Assembly (NCBI GenBank): GCA_041674465.1
Contig: JBAYVV010000003.1
Span: 1-64,000 of the forward strand
From: JACRAR01 sp041674465
GTDB taxonomy: Bacteria; Pseudomonadota; Gammaproteobacteria; Burkholderiales; Rhodocyclaceae
Direction of reading: 5' to 3'
DNA length: 64,000 nucleotides
Made by a program: the position numbers and the translations under genes. Position 1 is the stretch's first letter; every line of letters begins with the position of its first letter. Under the pieces are notes generated by a model. It searched no databases and was not told where the DNA came from. It was given only the letters and a program-made list of their open reading frames with translations. Positions 9,211 to 16,830 of the stretch are shown piece after piece.

Positions 9211-9559
9211 AGACCCGCTGCCCCCCATTCCGGCCAAGCGCTATTTCACGATAGGCGAGGTCAGCGAACTCTGCGCCGTCAAGCCGCACGTTCTGCGCTA
9301 TTGGGAACAGGAGTTCACCCAGCTCAGGCCGGTCAAACGGCGCGGTAACCGCCGCTATTATCAACATCACGAAGTTCTGCTGGTGCGCCGCATCCGCGAG
9401 TTGCTCTACCAGGAAGGCTTCACCATCAGCGGCGCCCGTCATCGCCTCGAAGAACCGGCCGCAAAACCGGCGCCAAGGCATTTGCCGGAATACACATCAA
9501 TGTCTCCCCTGCCGCTGCGTGCCGAACTCCTGAGCATCATCGAATTTCTGCGCGCCTAA
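9191..9559 (+). CDS. MerR family regulator (pheT-ihfA-linked type)
   Basis: A 122-residue MerR-like protein whose winged-helix domain (about 14-85) contains YFTIGEVSELCAVKPHVLRYWE and the NRRYY wing signature. The C-terminal part is short, with no cysteine metal-binding loop, so no inducer can be guessed. Betaproteobacteria commonly carry such a gene directly after ihfA and before tRNA-Pro. Its ATG lies inside the 3' end of ihfA (20-base overlap), suggesting coupling. The regulon is unknown. Confidence 0.88.
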   Translation: MATSDSKDPLPPIPAKRYFTIGEVSELCAVKPHVLRYWEQEFTQLRPVKRRGNRRYYQHHEVLLVRRIRELLYQEGFTISGARHRLEEPAAKPAPRHLPEYTSMSPLPLRAELLSIIEFLRA

Positions 9560-9588
9560 GCAACAGCGCCAGAAGCATCCAAGCGATC

Positions 9589-9597
9589 TGTTATAAT
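9589..9597 (+). promoter_or_regulatory. Extended -10 promoter of tRNA-Pro
   Basis: TGT-TATAAT ends 10 bases before the mature tRNA 5' end. This is a perfect -10 box with the TGn extension; no convincing -35 box is seen. The predicted transcript start is near 9604. Confidence 0.55.
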
Positions 9598-9606
9598 TTT
9601 ATCCAG

Positions 9607-9684
<78 letters not shown>

Positions 9685-9738
9685 ATAATCAATAACTTAG
9701 CAGCGTTTAATCAAGGCCTATTGCTATAGAAATATGCT

Positions 9739-9761
9739 AATTTGTCAGGTCCTGACAAATT
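9739..9761. promoter_or_regulatory. Inverted repeat, likely integrase arm site (left)
   Basis: AATTTGTCAG and CTGACAAATT are perfect inverted copies separated by three bases, about 55 bp inside the left core. The same CTGACAAATT motif occurs twice near the right core (49489-49563). Motifs shared by both prophage ends and next to the integrase gene end are typical of integrase or excisionase arm-type sites. It overlaps the last bases of the GIY-YIG gene. Confidence 0.6.
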
Positions 9762-10371
9762 CATCTAAAGCGGCTCTCAATCCAATAGCTCGCGCGCGCA
9801 TCCGAATGCGCAAAATTAGCCCCTCGTTTCTGAACCATTCCCCATGAATTCTGAGGTGGCAAAAGACGTGGTGGCAAAGTCGTTCGAGCGTCTTATTCCC
9901 TGGAAAGCGATCGAGGAGATCGAGGGAGTCGGCAGCGCCGGTTTGCAAGGTGGAAACTCTTTGCCAAAGCGTATCTACATTGCTGGTGTAACCAATTTTC
10001 ATACGATTGGTTGCTCCGGCTCGAATGAAGTAGATCCAACCGCCAGTAGTTTCGCTACGGAGTAAAAGGCTTTCTAGCTTGTGCTGCTCGGCAGCTTGGA
10101 TTGCGGCTTTGCTCTTGTTGTTTTTCGCTGTCAGAGATCGTGCCGGCATTCCAATAGTGCCTCGGCCGAATCCGCGCGTGATCTGCACTTCAATCGATTT
10201 CGCCACTGTCTTTTTGTACCATGCTAGAGCTTCTTCCTCGGATTGCCCAGCCGGTGCGGAAGATGTGTCAGGTGAAATTCGATTCCACACTATTCGCGCG
10301 GCTTGATTCGTTGGCCGCCAATACCACCGGCCATCGACAAATCTAAATCCTGCTGGCATGGCACGATCCAT
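9745..10371 (-). CDS. GIY-YIG (T5orf172/Mug113-like) protein with integrase-like N-terminus
   Basis: 208 residues. The C-terminal half (about 110-185) resembles the T5orf172/Mug113 branch of GIY-YIG nucleases: GGWIYFIRAGATNRMKIGYT carries the GIY and YIG-like elements, and CHHVFCHLRIHGEWFR matches the family end motif. The first 30 residues, with GFRFVDGRWYWRPTNQAAR, closely copy residues 15-35 of the integrase encoded just upstream. The protein therefore looks like an integrase arm-DNA-binding module joined to a nuclease domain. It is the last gene of the leftward operon, beside attL. It could act on att DNA or in phage competition; the function is inferred. Confidence 0.75.
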   Translation of the reverse strand: MDRAMPAGFRFVDGRWYWRPTNQAARIVWNRISPDTSSAPAGQSEEEALAWYKKTVAKSIEVQITRGFGRGTIGMPARSLTAKNNKSKAAIQAAEQHKLESLLLRSETTGGWIYFIRAGATNRMKIGYTSNVDTLWQRVSTLQTGAADSLDLLDRFPGNKTLERLCHHVFCHLRIHGEWFRNEGLILRIRMRARAIGLRAALDEFVRT

Positions 10372-10374
10372 AGA

Positions 10375-11523
10375 TTACTCGCCTGCTTTTTTGCGGGGTA
10401 CGGCCGGCAGCGGCGTGGCCTCGACCGGGCGGCGCCGATAGACGCGTTTTGTCGTCGTCGGATCGGTGTGATTGAGGAGTTTTTGCGCGCCGGCGTCGCT
10501 GTCCGAATCCGATCCGGCCTTGGCGCGAATGTCATGAAAATGGAAGTCGCCGCGCTGCACTTTGGCCTTGGTCAGCGCGCGCACCCATAGCGACTTGAAC
10601 GATTCCTTGGTGTATGGCTTGCCGGCGCGCGTCAGGAACAAGTAGGCGTGCGGCATCACGGCAACCTCGCCCTGCCCTCCCTGGACGTGCCTGCGGATTT
10701 CCTTGGCGCGATCGATGGTGTCCTTCAAGTCGGTGGTCCATTCGAATATCTGCGATTTCTTTGATTCGCCGCGCTTGAGCTTGTTGGGGCGAATCCAAAG
10801 GCCTTCTTCGGCATCATCGGCGAGCCGTATGTCATAGATCATCCCGGCGCGCGCGCCTGTCATCTGCGCAATGTCCATCATGCACTTCAGCACTGGCGAG
10901 GCGACGCTATAGACGGCCTGGTAAGCGGTGTCGTTGATGTAGGTGTCGCGCGGGATCTCCTGGTTATATTCGACGGTCGCGCATGGGTTGTATTCAGTCA
11001 GACCCCAACGCGCGCTGGCCAGGCGGAACACACGGTGCAGCATGTGGATTTCCTTGTTGGCCGCTACGGGCCGGGTGGCGCGAGCATCGTCCAGGTAGCG
11101 CTGCATATCCATGCGCCGCAGACAATTGCCGCGCGCTGCTTCCGTTTCTGACTTGGCGTACCGGCGTGTGCCGAATTCCTTCTTGAGCACGCCACAGTTG
11201 CGCAGATACGCCTCGCGTGCGGCTTCGGATTTCAGGTGCGGGATCTCGCGTTCCTCGAACAGCGCCAGCAGCTCCGTGAGCGTGCCGGCGGCATCGGTGG
11301 ATTCCCAGGCTTTGTCCATGGCAGGCAGCACTGTCTTGACCCACCACTGGCGCGCCTCCTCCTTGGTGGCGCCGCAGGAGATCGAGGCGCGCCCTGGTGC
11401 CAGGCGCTGGCATATCTCGCGCGTGGCTTCGTCGGTCGGCCGCCAATACCAGCGGCCGTCAACACAGCGAAAGCCTTTCGGCAGATCCCGGTCTTTGGTT
11501 CTTGGTCTTCCCATGCGGCGCAT
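10375..11523 (-). CDS. int: Tyrosine recombinase (phage integrase)
   Basis: 382 residues: an N-terminal arm-binding region (about 10-80), a SAM-like core-binding domain (about 85-180) and the catalytic domain (about 190-370). The catalytic Arg is in TGARAGMIYDIR, the HxxR box is HDIRAK, a second His is in LNHTDPTTTKRVY, and the nucleophile is that Tyr. It inserts and excises the prophage at tRNA-Pro. It lies two bases after a zinc-ribbon gene and close to attL, so it is transcribed with the early leftward operon. Confidence 0.95.
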   Translation of the reverse strand: MRRMGRPRTKDRDLPKGFRCVDGRWYWRPTDEATREICQRLAPGRASISCGATKEEARQWWVKTVLPAMDKAWESTDAAGTLTELLALFEEREIPHLKSEAAREAYLRNCGVLKKEFGTRRYAKSETEAARGNCLRRMDMQRYLDDARATRPVAANKEIHMLHRVFRLASARWGLTEYNPCATVEYNQEIPRDTYINDTAYQAVYSVASPVLKCMMDIAQMTGARAGMIYDIRLADDAEEGLWIRPNKLKRGESKKSQIFEWTTDLKDTIDRAKEIRRHVQGGQGEVAVMPHAYLFLTRAGKPYTKESFKSLWVRALTKAKVQRGDFHFHDIRAKAGSDSDSDAGAQKLLNHTDPTTTKRVYRRRPVEATPLPAVPRKKAGE

Positions 11524-11524
11524 A

Positions 11525-11725
11525 TTAAGCCTGTCCTATCGTTTCTGCCAAATTGCCCCAGGCGGCCTCGATGCGCTTGATGCGCTCGACATCGAGCGCC
11601 GGGAGTTCGATTGTCTGCCAGCGATGGCCACAGCGATCACATTGACGCACGCGATGGATTGACCCATCCCGATCGCGCGAACGGATCACGCGATCTTCGG
11701 CGTGGTGGCAGAGGGGGCAAGTCAC
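11525..11725 (-). CDS. Small zinc-ribbon protein (NrdR N-terminus-like)
   Basis: 66 residues with CPLC at 3-6 and CDRCG near 29-33, two Cys pairs that should form a zinc ribbon. The layout resembles the zinc-finger head of NrdR without its ATP-cone. The start is GTG, overlapping the stop of the 36-aa gene upstream (GTGA). Small zinc ribbons of this type are frequent next to phage integrases; a DNA-binding or excision-control role is only a guess. Confidence 0.7.
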   Translation of the reverse strand: MTCPLCHHAEDRVIRSRDRDGSIHRVRQCDRCGHRWQTIELPALDVERIKRIEAAWGNLAETIGQA

Positions 11726-11832
11726 GCCACCAGTCTCCTGAACTCAATGACCCACACCAATGGGTTCAGTGCCCACGAGCTGGGACCGTTGATGACTTCC
11801 CATAATCTTTGGTGGGCGTTCCAGGTGCTCAT
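11722..11832 (-). CDS. Small hypothetical protein, 36 aa
   Basis: A 36-residue Trp-rich peptide (MSTWNAHQRLWEVINGPSSW...). It is joined to both neighbours by overlapping start/stop signals: its ATG overlaps the stop of the gene before it (ATGA at 11829-11832) and its TGA overlaps the GTG of the zinc-ribbon gene. That double coupling in a tight operon is the reason for calling it. No homology is recognised. Confidence 0.5.
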   Translation of the reverse strand: MSTWNAHQRLWEVINGPSSWALNPLVWVIEFRRLVA

Positions 11833-12023
11833 ATCGCCTTCGCCTTTATCAGTTCCAGGGCTTGCACCGGGGTAAATCCGGAATCGACTAGAGCGTCAAA
11901 CTTCGCCTTGGTTTCTTTCGCGATTTGCGCATAAAGCTCCAACATCGTCGGCCAGTTCTTCTCGGCGTCTTGCAGCAATTGGGCAAGCTCAAGACTGGAT
12001 AGTTTTTTACTGGGCGTGTTCAT
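11829..12023 (-). CDS. Hypothetical protein, 64 aa
   Basis: A 64-residue mostly helical protein (MNTPSKKLSSLELAQLL...) ending in a segment, FTPVQALELIKAK, typical of small phage early proteins that sit near ssb. I took the ATG at 12023, directly after ssb, rather than a longer reading that runs into ssb. No function can be assigned. Confidence 0.6.
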   Translation of the reverse strand: MNTPSKKLSSLELAQLLQDAEKNWPTMLELYAQIAKETKAKFDALVDSGFTPVQALELIKAKAI

Positions 12024-12027
12024 GGGG

Positions 12028-12462
12028 TCAGAACGGGATGTCATCAGAATCAGAATCGCCAGTAGCCGATTGCTGTGGTGCGGCTGGTGGCTGTGCCGAG
12101 CCGACTGGTGGCGGTCCGCCATTGCCTGGCCGTGACCCGAGCATGCGCATTTCGTTGCAGACGATCTCGGTGGTGTAACGGTCCTGCCCTTCCTTGTCTT
12201 GCCACTTACGGGTTTTCAGGCTGCCCTCGATGTAGACCTGCGCACCTTTCTTGAGGTACTGACCGGCAATCTCGGCGAGCTTGCGGAAGAACACTACGCG
12301 GTGCCATTCGGTGGCTTCCTTCTTCTCGCCGCTGGTCTTGTCCTTCCACGTCTCCGACGTGGCCAGGGTGAGGTTGGTGACCTGGTCGCCGTTGGGCATG
12401 TAGCGCACGTCGGGGTCTTTGCCCAGGTGGCCGATGAGTATGACTTTATTGACGCTGGCCAT
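12028..12462 (-). CDS. ssb: Single-stranded DNA-binding protein
   Basis: 144 residues. The OB-fold (about 1-110) starts MASVNKVILIGHLGKDPDVR and includes the TEWHRVVFF strand. A Gly/Pro/Gln-rich linker leads to the acidic tip DSDDIPF, which recruits host replication and repair proteins. It coats phage single-stranded DNA during replication or recombination. Its ATG overlaps the stop of the HD-like gene by one base. Confidence 0.95.
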   Translation of the reverse strand: MASVNKVILIGHLGKDPDVRYMPNGDQVTNLTLATSETWKDKTSGEKKEATEWHRVVFFRKLAEIAGQYLKKGAQVYIEGSLKTRKWQDKEGQDRYTTEIVCNEMRMLGSRPGNGGPPPVGSAQPPAAPQQSATGDSDSDDIPF

Positions 12463-12998
12463 TAGGCGGCCCTCCTGACTTCAATAGTGAGTTCGACATA
12501 GCGCTTAATGAACATTGCCTGGGCGCGCGCTGGCTGCATGGCGATGATTTTGCGAGGCAGCGCCTCGACGCCGGCGAGAATTGCCCAGGGCGTTTGATCA
12601 GCCGGCATCAGGTCGCGGCGTTCGGTGGCCAGCATGATCAGATCGGCGCGGTGTATGTCCGCGCTCATTTTGACTGGCAAACCGAATCGGTAGCGTATCG
12701 CGCCATCAACCCGTGCCTCGATCTGCCGATAATCCGGCAGCAGTTCTTTCAGCGGGCGCGGAATGTCCTTGCAATACGCTCTGCTGGCGGAATGCAGCAA
12801 GGCCTCCAAGGCGAGTTCCCTGGGCACGATCTGACTTGCGAGCCAGGCATGCTGGGCGACGCTGTAGAAGGCCCGCGTGTGGCCCGCATAACGGCATTCG
12901 TTGGCCAGCCCCTGGGCGATGTCGAGGATGTGAATATCATCGGGGCGCGGATCGAGGTAGCTGAAATGCCGGCCGCTGGCAGTGAGTATCCAGCTCAT
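12462..12998 (-). CDS. HD-domain-like protein with altered HD motif
   Basis: 178 residues similar to phage and YfbR-like HD phosphohydrolases: the first metal His is in GHTRAFYSVAQHAWLAS, and the segment KDIPRPLKELLPDY is conserved. The position that is normally HD in ALLHDASEAY reads LLHSASRAY here. The metal-binding Asp is therefore Ser, and the enzyme may be inactive or altered. Active relatives hydrolyse dNMPs or dNTPs. It is coupled by ATGA to the upstream gene and by TAATG to ssb. Confidence 0.8.
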   Translation of the reverse strand: MSWILTASGRHFSYLDPRPDDIHILDIAQGLANECRYAGHTRAFYSVAQHAWLASQIVPRELALEALLHSASRAYCKDIPRPLKELLPDYRQIEARVDGAIRYRFGLPVKMSADIHRADLIMLATERRDLMPADQTPWAILAGVEALPRKIIAMQPARAQAMFIKRYVELTIEVRRAA

Positions 12999-13207
12999 GA
13001 TTGCGGCTCCGGTTCGGAGGCAACGAGAACCTGCCCCAGCGATATTTTCAACGCGGCAATGGATTCCGCCATGATTATTTGAATGGTTGCCTCAGTAAGC
13101 GCATGCTCGATCTTTACTTCGCCCAGACCAGGCACGTCGATCGTCGCGTGTGCTTGCGGAATTCCCTTGAAGTGGTCTAGGTGGCAATAGACTGATTTAA
13201 CTTTCAC
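12995..13207 (-). CDS. Hypothetical phage protein, 70 aa (GTG start)
   Basis: Starting at GTG 13207 gives a 70-residue protein (MKVKSVYCHLDHFKG...) that overlaps the end of the Cys-rich gene by 11 bases. Its TGA overlaps the ATG of the HD-like gene. A longer in-frame reading to 13354 would lie wholly inside the Cys-rich gene and is less likely. No domain is recognised. Confidence 0.5.
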   Translation of the reverse strand: MKVKSVYCHLDHFKGIPQAHATIDVPGLGEVKIEHALTEATIQIIMAESIAALKISLGQVLVASEPEPQS

Positions 13208-13406
13208 AGTGGCTCCCAGAGTTGATCGGAACGCGCACCTGGCGATCACCCGCATCCCAGGCTTCAACGATTTCCTTGCAGCATGAACAGACGCCCAGGC
13301 ATGCGTACCGATCAACGCGCAGCCAATGGCAGGCCGTATCGTTGGCGTCGTCATAGCAGGCCTGTGTGTCTGTGCAACCGCAGCCGATACAGGTGGCGAT
13401 CGTCAT
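13197..13406 (-). CDS. Cys-rich small phage protein
   Basis: 69 residues with a dense Cys/His cluster: CIGCGCTD at about 6-13, CHWLRVD near 26 and CSCC near 41, likely a zinc-binding fold. Short proteins with CxGCGCT and CHWLRVD are recurrent in prophages near parB-like or replication genes; no biochemical role is known to me. The ATG at 13406 overlaps the parB stop (ATGA), which fixes the start. Confidence 0.75.
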   Translation of the reverse strand: MTIATCIGCGCTDTQACYDDANDTACHWLRVDRYACLGVCSCCKEIVEAWDAGDRQVRVPINSGSHCES

Positions 13407-15406
13407 GCTGATGTACCCGTGGGGAATGGCCAAGGCATGCGTGCCGCCTGTCCGGCCGCGATCACATTCGGATCTTCGATGGCCGAAACGGGCGGATTAG
13501 ACGAGGCCGCATCTTCCATGCGAATAAATTCATTCTCGACAAGATTGGTGACGACATCCCGAGCTTTCGGGCCAAGCCGGACGGTGAAATACGCGCCTTC
13601 TCCCTGGATGGAATCGATGGTGCCAGTCTTGCCGCAACACTTGCGCCGGTGCCCGCTTGGTCCCTTGAGCCCGTTTTTGATCAGCACCCGATCGCCGATC
13701 TTCGGTTCGCCAGTGGTTGAAGATGCAGCGGCCGGCTGCACTTTTGCAGTTTTCGCCTGCACTTTCTTTGGCTCGGACTTTTTGGCCGCCGTCGACGCAG
13801 CTTTCGGCTTCTCCTTGGCTTTGCTCTCGGCGATGACGCCCTTCTTGATGGCGGCGGCGTCGATCTGCAGGGCTTCAGCGGTATCCAGCAGCCTTATCGG
13901 CTTGGTGTCGGAATAGCTGCATACCGAAACCTGGCCGGCGATCGAGGCCTCGATCATCAGCCGCGCGCAGTCCTTGCGCTCAAAGCTGTCGATGCGGTCC
14001 TTGAGTTGACGGACCAGCTCGTGATCGTCGGTCTTGTCTTCCACAGCGATCCAGAGCCGCGCCAGGCGCTTCTGATCTTCGAACTGCAGTCCGTTGATGA
14101 TGGTGGTGGTGACCAGGCGGAATTCGCGCAGGTCGAGCAATGCATCCTCAGCGCGGGTGTCGAAGTCGATGGTGAGTTTGCTGCGTATGCTTTCGAACAA
14201 GCGCTGGCGGAAGGTGACTTCCTGCTTCTGCTTGCGTGCGGCTTCCTTCTCCTCGGCCGAGCGCGCCTGGCGTGTGACCTCGCTGGGGATCTTGACGCCC
14301 TTGGCGGCCAGGTGCTCCTCGATGGTGGACTTGGCAATGACCTCGATCACCTTGCCCTTGTCGTGCGGATCAATCAGCAGATCCGGCTTGGGCGCGTCCT
14401 TGCCGAGGATCTGGCGCATGGTGCGGTTCTTCGAATCGGAATAGATTTTCTTGTCGAGATCCACATAGCCGCCGGCGAGGTCGTTGTTGTAGCTGTTCGG
14501 CTTGATCTTCTTGGCTTCGGCGCCGTCGATGATCTTGCGGCCCTCTGCCTTGGCTGCTGCCTTCTGCGCGGCGACGTGGGCGAGTTTCTTGGATTCGAAG
14601 CATTCCGGATCGGTGCAGATGTCTGCATTCTTGACGTCTGCGAAAAGCTCCTGCTGGTTGCCGGTGCGCTTCGGGCATTCATGACAGCGACCGACGCCGG
14701 GCACCAGGTTTTCATCAGCGCGTGAGAATGGCGCATCGGCCAGGCGCAGCATGTAAGTGCGCTGAACATGATCCAGGGCAATGCGGTAGGACATGGGTTC
14801 GCCATTGCCGAAACGGCCATGGGCGATTTCCTTGGTAGCCTGCTCTTGCAATTTGGCGACGGGGATGCGTGCGACCAGGAGCGCGGTGGATGGATTGAGA
14901 TCGTCCGCATAGAAGGCCTTGCGCGCGGCCGGACACAGTGCGGTGAGCTTGAGTCGGGCGTAGATATAGGCCTTGCTCTTGCCGATTTTGTCGCCGAGCT
15001 GCTCGGCTTGGTAACCGTAGTCCTTCATCAGCCGCTCATAGCCTTCGGCTTCTTCGAGCGGATGAACGTCTTCGCGCTGGAGGTTCTCGACGATCTGGAT
15101 CTCCAGCACTTCCTGGTCGCCTAGTTCGCGCCAGAAGGCAGGGATATCGACCAGGCCAGCGAGCTTGGCGGCGCGCCAGCGTCGCTCGCCACAAACAATC
15201 TCGTAGAGCACGCCGTCGGGCTGCTTGTTGCAGGCCGGCAGCGGCCGGGTAAGGATTGGCTGCAACACCCCGAGTTTCTGGATGGAGTTGGCCAGGTCGT
15301 TGAGCTTGGCCTGGTCGAAGTGCTTACGGGGGTTGGTCGGTGATGCGCAGATCGATTCGACCGGCAGCGCGACAGGCAGGGTGGCGGTTGTTGCTGGGGC
15401 ATTCAT
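13403..15406 (-). CDS. ParB/Spo0J-family protein, long phage type
   Basis: 667 residues, about twice the size of chromosomal ParB. The N-terminal ParB/sulfiredoxin-like domain (about 14-115) contains GERRWRAAKLAG and the NLQREDVHPLEEAEGY box, which bind and hydrolyse CTP in true ParB. A KorB/HTH-like segment follows (about 120-215). Then come a Cys-containing middle (CHECPKRTG...CTDPECF) and a Lys/Ala/Pro-rich tail ending in a KOW-like module (about 575-630). No ParA partner is seen, so a role in plasmid-like segregation is doubtful; DNA binding or nicking is likelier. It is coupled by ATGA to the reverse transcriptase gene. Confidence 0.85.
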   Translation of the reverse strand: MNAPATTATLPVALPVESICASPTNPRKHFDQAKLNDLANSIQKLGVLQPILTRPLPACNKQPDGVLYEIVCGERRWRAAKLAGLVDIPAFWRELGDQEVLEIQIVENLQREDVHPLEEAEGYERLMKDYGYQAEQLGDKIGKSKAYIYARLKLTALCPAARKAFYADDLNPSTALLVARIPVAKLQEQATKEIAHGRFGNGEPMSYRIALDHVQRTYMLRLADAPFSRADENLVPGVGRCHECPKRTGNQQELFADVKNADICTDPECFESKKLAHVAAQKAAAKAEGRKIIDGAEAKKIKPNSYNNDLAGGYVDLDKKIYSDSKNRTMRQILGKDAPKPDLLIDPHDKGKVIEVIAKSTIEEHLAAKGVKIPSEVTRQARSAEEKEAARKQKQEVTFRQRLFESIRSKLTIDFDTRAEDALLDLREFRLVTTTIINGLQFEDQKRLARLWIAVEDKTDDHELVRQLKDRIDSFERKDCARLMIEASIAGQVSVCSYSDTKPIRLLDTAEALQIDAAAIKKGVIAESKAKEKPKAASTAAKKSEPKKVQAKTAKVQPAAASSTTGEPKIGDRVLIKNGLKGPSGHRRKCCGKTGTIDSIQGEGAYFTVRLGPKARDVVTNLVENEFIRMEDAASSNPPVSAIEDPNVIAAGQAARMPWPFPTGTSA

Positions 15407-16830
15407 AGGGCGATCTCCTTGGAAAATTGATTTGACTTGCGGTAAGTTTTGGTGAGGTCGCCGCTGATACAGTGGCCTCGGTAGCGCAGAACATTGGAAA
15501 GGCGCGCACGATCAGCGTGGCTATGGCTGGCCTGACGGAATAGGCCGAAATAACTGTTGGCGGTTTCGAGTAAGTCGCCGGCGTCTATCGATGCGGCTCT
15601 GCTCATTGCTTCGTTGAACGTGCGCCGGCGCATTGTTCGGTGCCAGGGCCTGATCACCTGGCCAACGAAATCGACGCCGCGATCCACCGGCTGCAGGATG
15701 GTCTTGGCCGGGTTGATGCGCAGGTTGAGGTTATCAGCGAGGAATACCTCGATCTGCGCCTTGGCATCATTCAGCCACTGCGGGGATTCGTGCAACAGCA
15801 CGATGTCGTCGACATAGCGGATGTAGTACCGCGCACCGAGTTGATGCTTAGCGAACTGATCGAGCACATCCAACAGGATATTGGCGAAGAATTGCGACGA
15901 CAGATTGCCGATCGGCAGGCCCAGGTGTGAGGGCTGGTTGGTCAGGCGTTTGTGAGACGGAACCCGCTCAAGCAGAGACGAATCGCCGTGGTAGTTGAAC
16001 GACTGGCGCGGATCGTGAAACAGGATCGTGCCAGCCAGATCCAGCCACCAGGGTTCGGTGATGCGCCTGGCCAGCTTCTCGAAGACAATCCGCTTGTCGA
16101 TGCTGACAAAGAAGTTGGCCAGGTCAAGCTTGAGGTAGTGCGCTGGGCGGCTCCAGTTTTGCGTGATGCTGCGGATTTTCGCTTCCAGTCGTTTGATGCC
16201 GTAGAGCGTGCCGCGCCCGGGAATGCACGCGCAACTGTCGGCAATGAAGCCAGCATGGAACCTGGGCGCGACTTTGTTGTAGAGCAGATGATGAACGATG
16301 CGATCGCGGAATTCCGCCGCCCACACTTCGCGGGGCTTTGGCCGGGTGATGACGAAGCTGATTGAGCGGCCCGGCCGATAGCTGCCTTCCTGCAGTTCGT
16401 CATATAGGCGGCACAGATTGCGTTCGCAGTCGATCTCGAAAGCCAGGGCCGTCGATTTATTGCGCTTGTGGCGGCGGCAATCCTCGTAGGCTTGGACAAG
16501 CTCGGTAAAAGAAAAATCAGCAGGGCATGGTGCGGTTTCATCTGCGGACGAGGACCACCCGATACTTGTTGTCCTTGTGGTTGTTGTTCTGGTTGCCGTT
16601 GTTGAAGCTCTGCAGCCAGGCATAGGACTCGTTGTCGGCGTTCTGCGTTTATTCGTGCTATCGACGTCGCCCGGCCGGGATGAATCAAACAATCCCAGTT
16701 GGGAAACTGCGCCGGACCAAGCCCGAACGGGTATTGCTTCGTCGGTGGTTTCCGTGGTGCGCATGGCGGTGGCGAAGGGAAGTTCTCCCTGGGCCAGCGG
16801 CACGACCAGATCAAAAAAGCGTTCTGTCAT
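15403..16830 (-). CDS. DGR reverse transcriptase
   Basis: The group-II-like RT copies the TR RNA with errors at adenines and feeds the cDNA into target genes. RT blocks run from about FTELVQAYEDCRRHKRN onward. Motif A-like LDLANFFVSID, the DGR-specific IGNLSSQ (in place of the QGxxxSP of retroviral RTs) and the catalytic YVDD (about residue 340) are all present. The reading frame is open through the whole TR. The first in-frame ATGs are at 16623 (inside the TR), 16830 and 16848; none lies between TR and RT. The start is thus uncertain. I give 16830, preceded by AAGG. The stop overlaps the parB start (ATGA). Confidence 0.93.
   Translation of the reverse strand: MTERFFDLVVPLAQGELPFATAMRTTETTDEAIPVRAWSGAVSQLGLFDSSRPGDVDSTNKRRTPTTSPMPGCRASTTATRTTTTRTTSIGWSSSADETAPCPADFSFTELVQAYEDCRRHKRNKSTALAFEIDCERNLCRLYDELQEGSYRPGRSISFVITRPKPREVWAAEFRDRIVHHLLYNKVAPRFHAGFIADSCACIPGRGTLYGIKRLEAKIRSITQNWSRPAHYLKLDLANFFVSIDKRIVFEKLARRITEPWWLDLAGTILFHDPRQSFNYHGDSSLLERVPSHKRLTNQPSHLGLPIGNLSSQFFANILLDVLDQFAKHQLGARYYIRYVDDIVLLHESPQWLNDAKAQIEVFLADNLNLRINPAKTILQPVDRGVDFVGQVIRPWHRTMRRRTFNEAMSRAASIDAGDLLETANSYFGLFRQASHSHADRARLSNVLRYRGHCISGDLTKTYRKSNQFSKEIAL
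16541..16646 (-). repeat. DGR template repeat (TR)
   Basis: This 106-bp segment between avd and the RT core is the invariant donor. Read on the minus strand in the frame of the targets, it holds nine AAC (Asn) codons, ideal for adenine mutagenesis. Against the three variable repeats it differs at 11, 11 and 13 positions, every one an adenine of the TR coding strand. The last 25 bases of the coding strand are identical in all four copies and should contain the IMH-type priming region. Confidence 0.95.

Noticed and set aside
13207..13354. Longer start for the 12995-13207 gene
   Set aside because: It would lie wholly inside the Cys-rich gene, whose coupling to parB is clear; the GTG at 13207 gives a normal short overlap.
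13403..15406. A ParABS partition system
   Set aside because: No ParA gene and no parS-like repeats were seen nearby; the prophage is integrated, so partition is not implied.
15942..16814. Minus-strand frame of 290 codons overlapping the RT gene
   Set aside because: Out of frame with the RT motifs and full of low-complexity Gln/Pro stretches from the TR region; a shadow.
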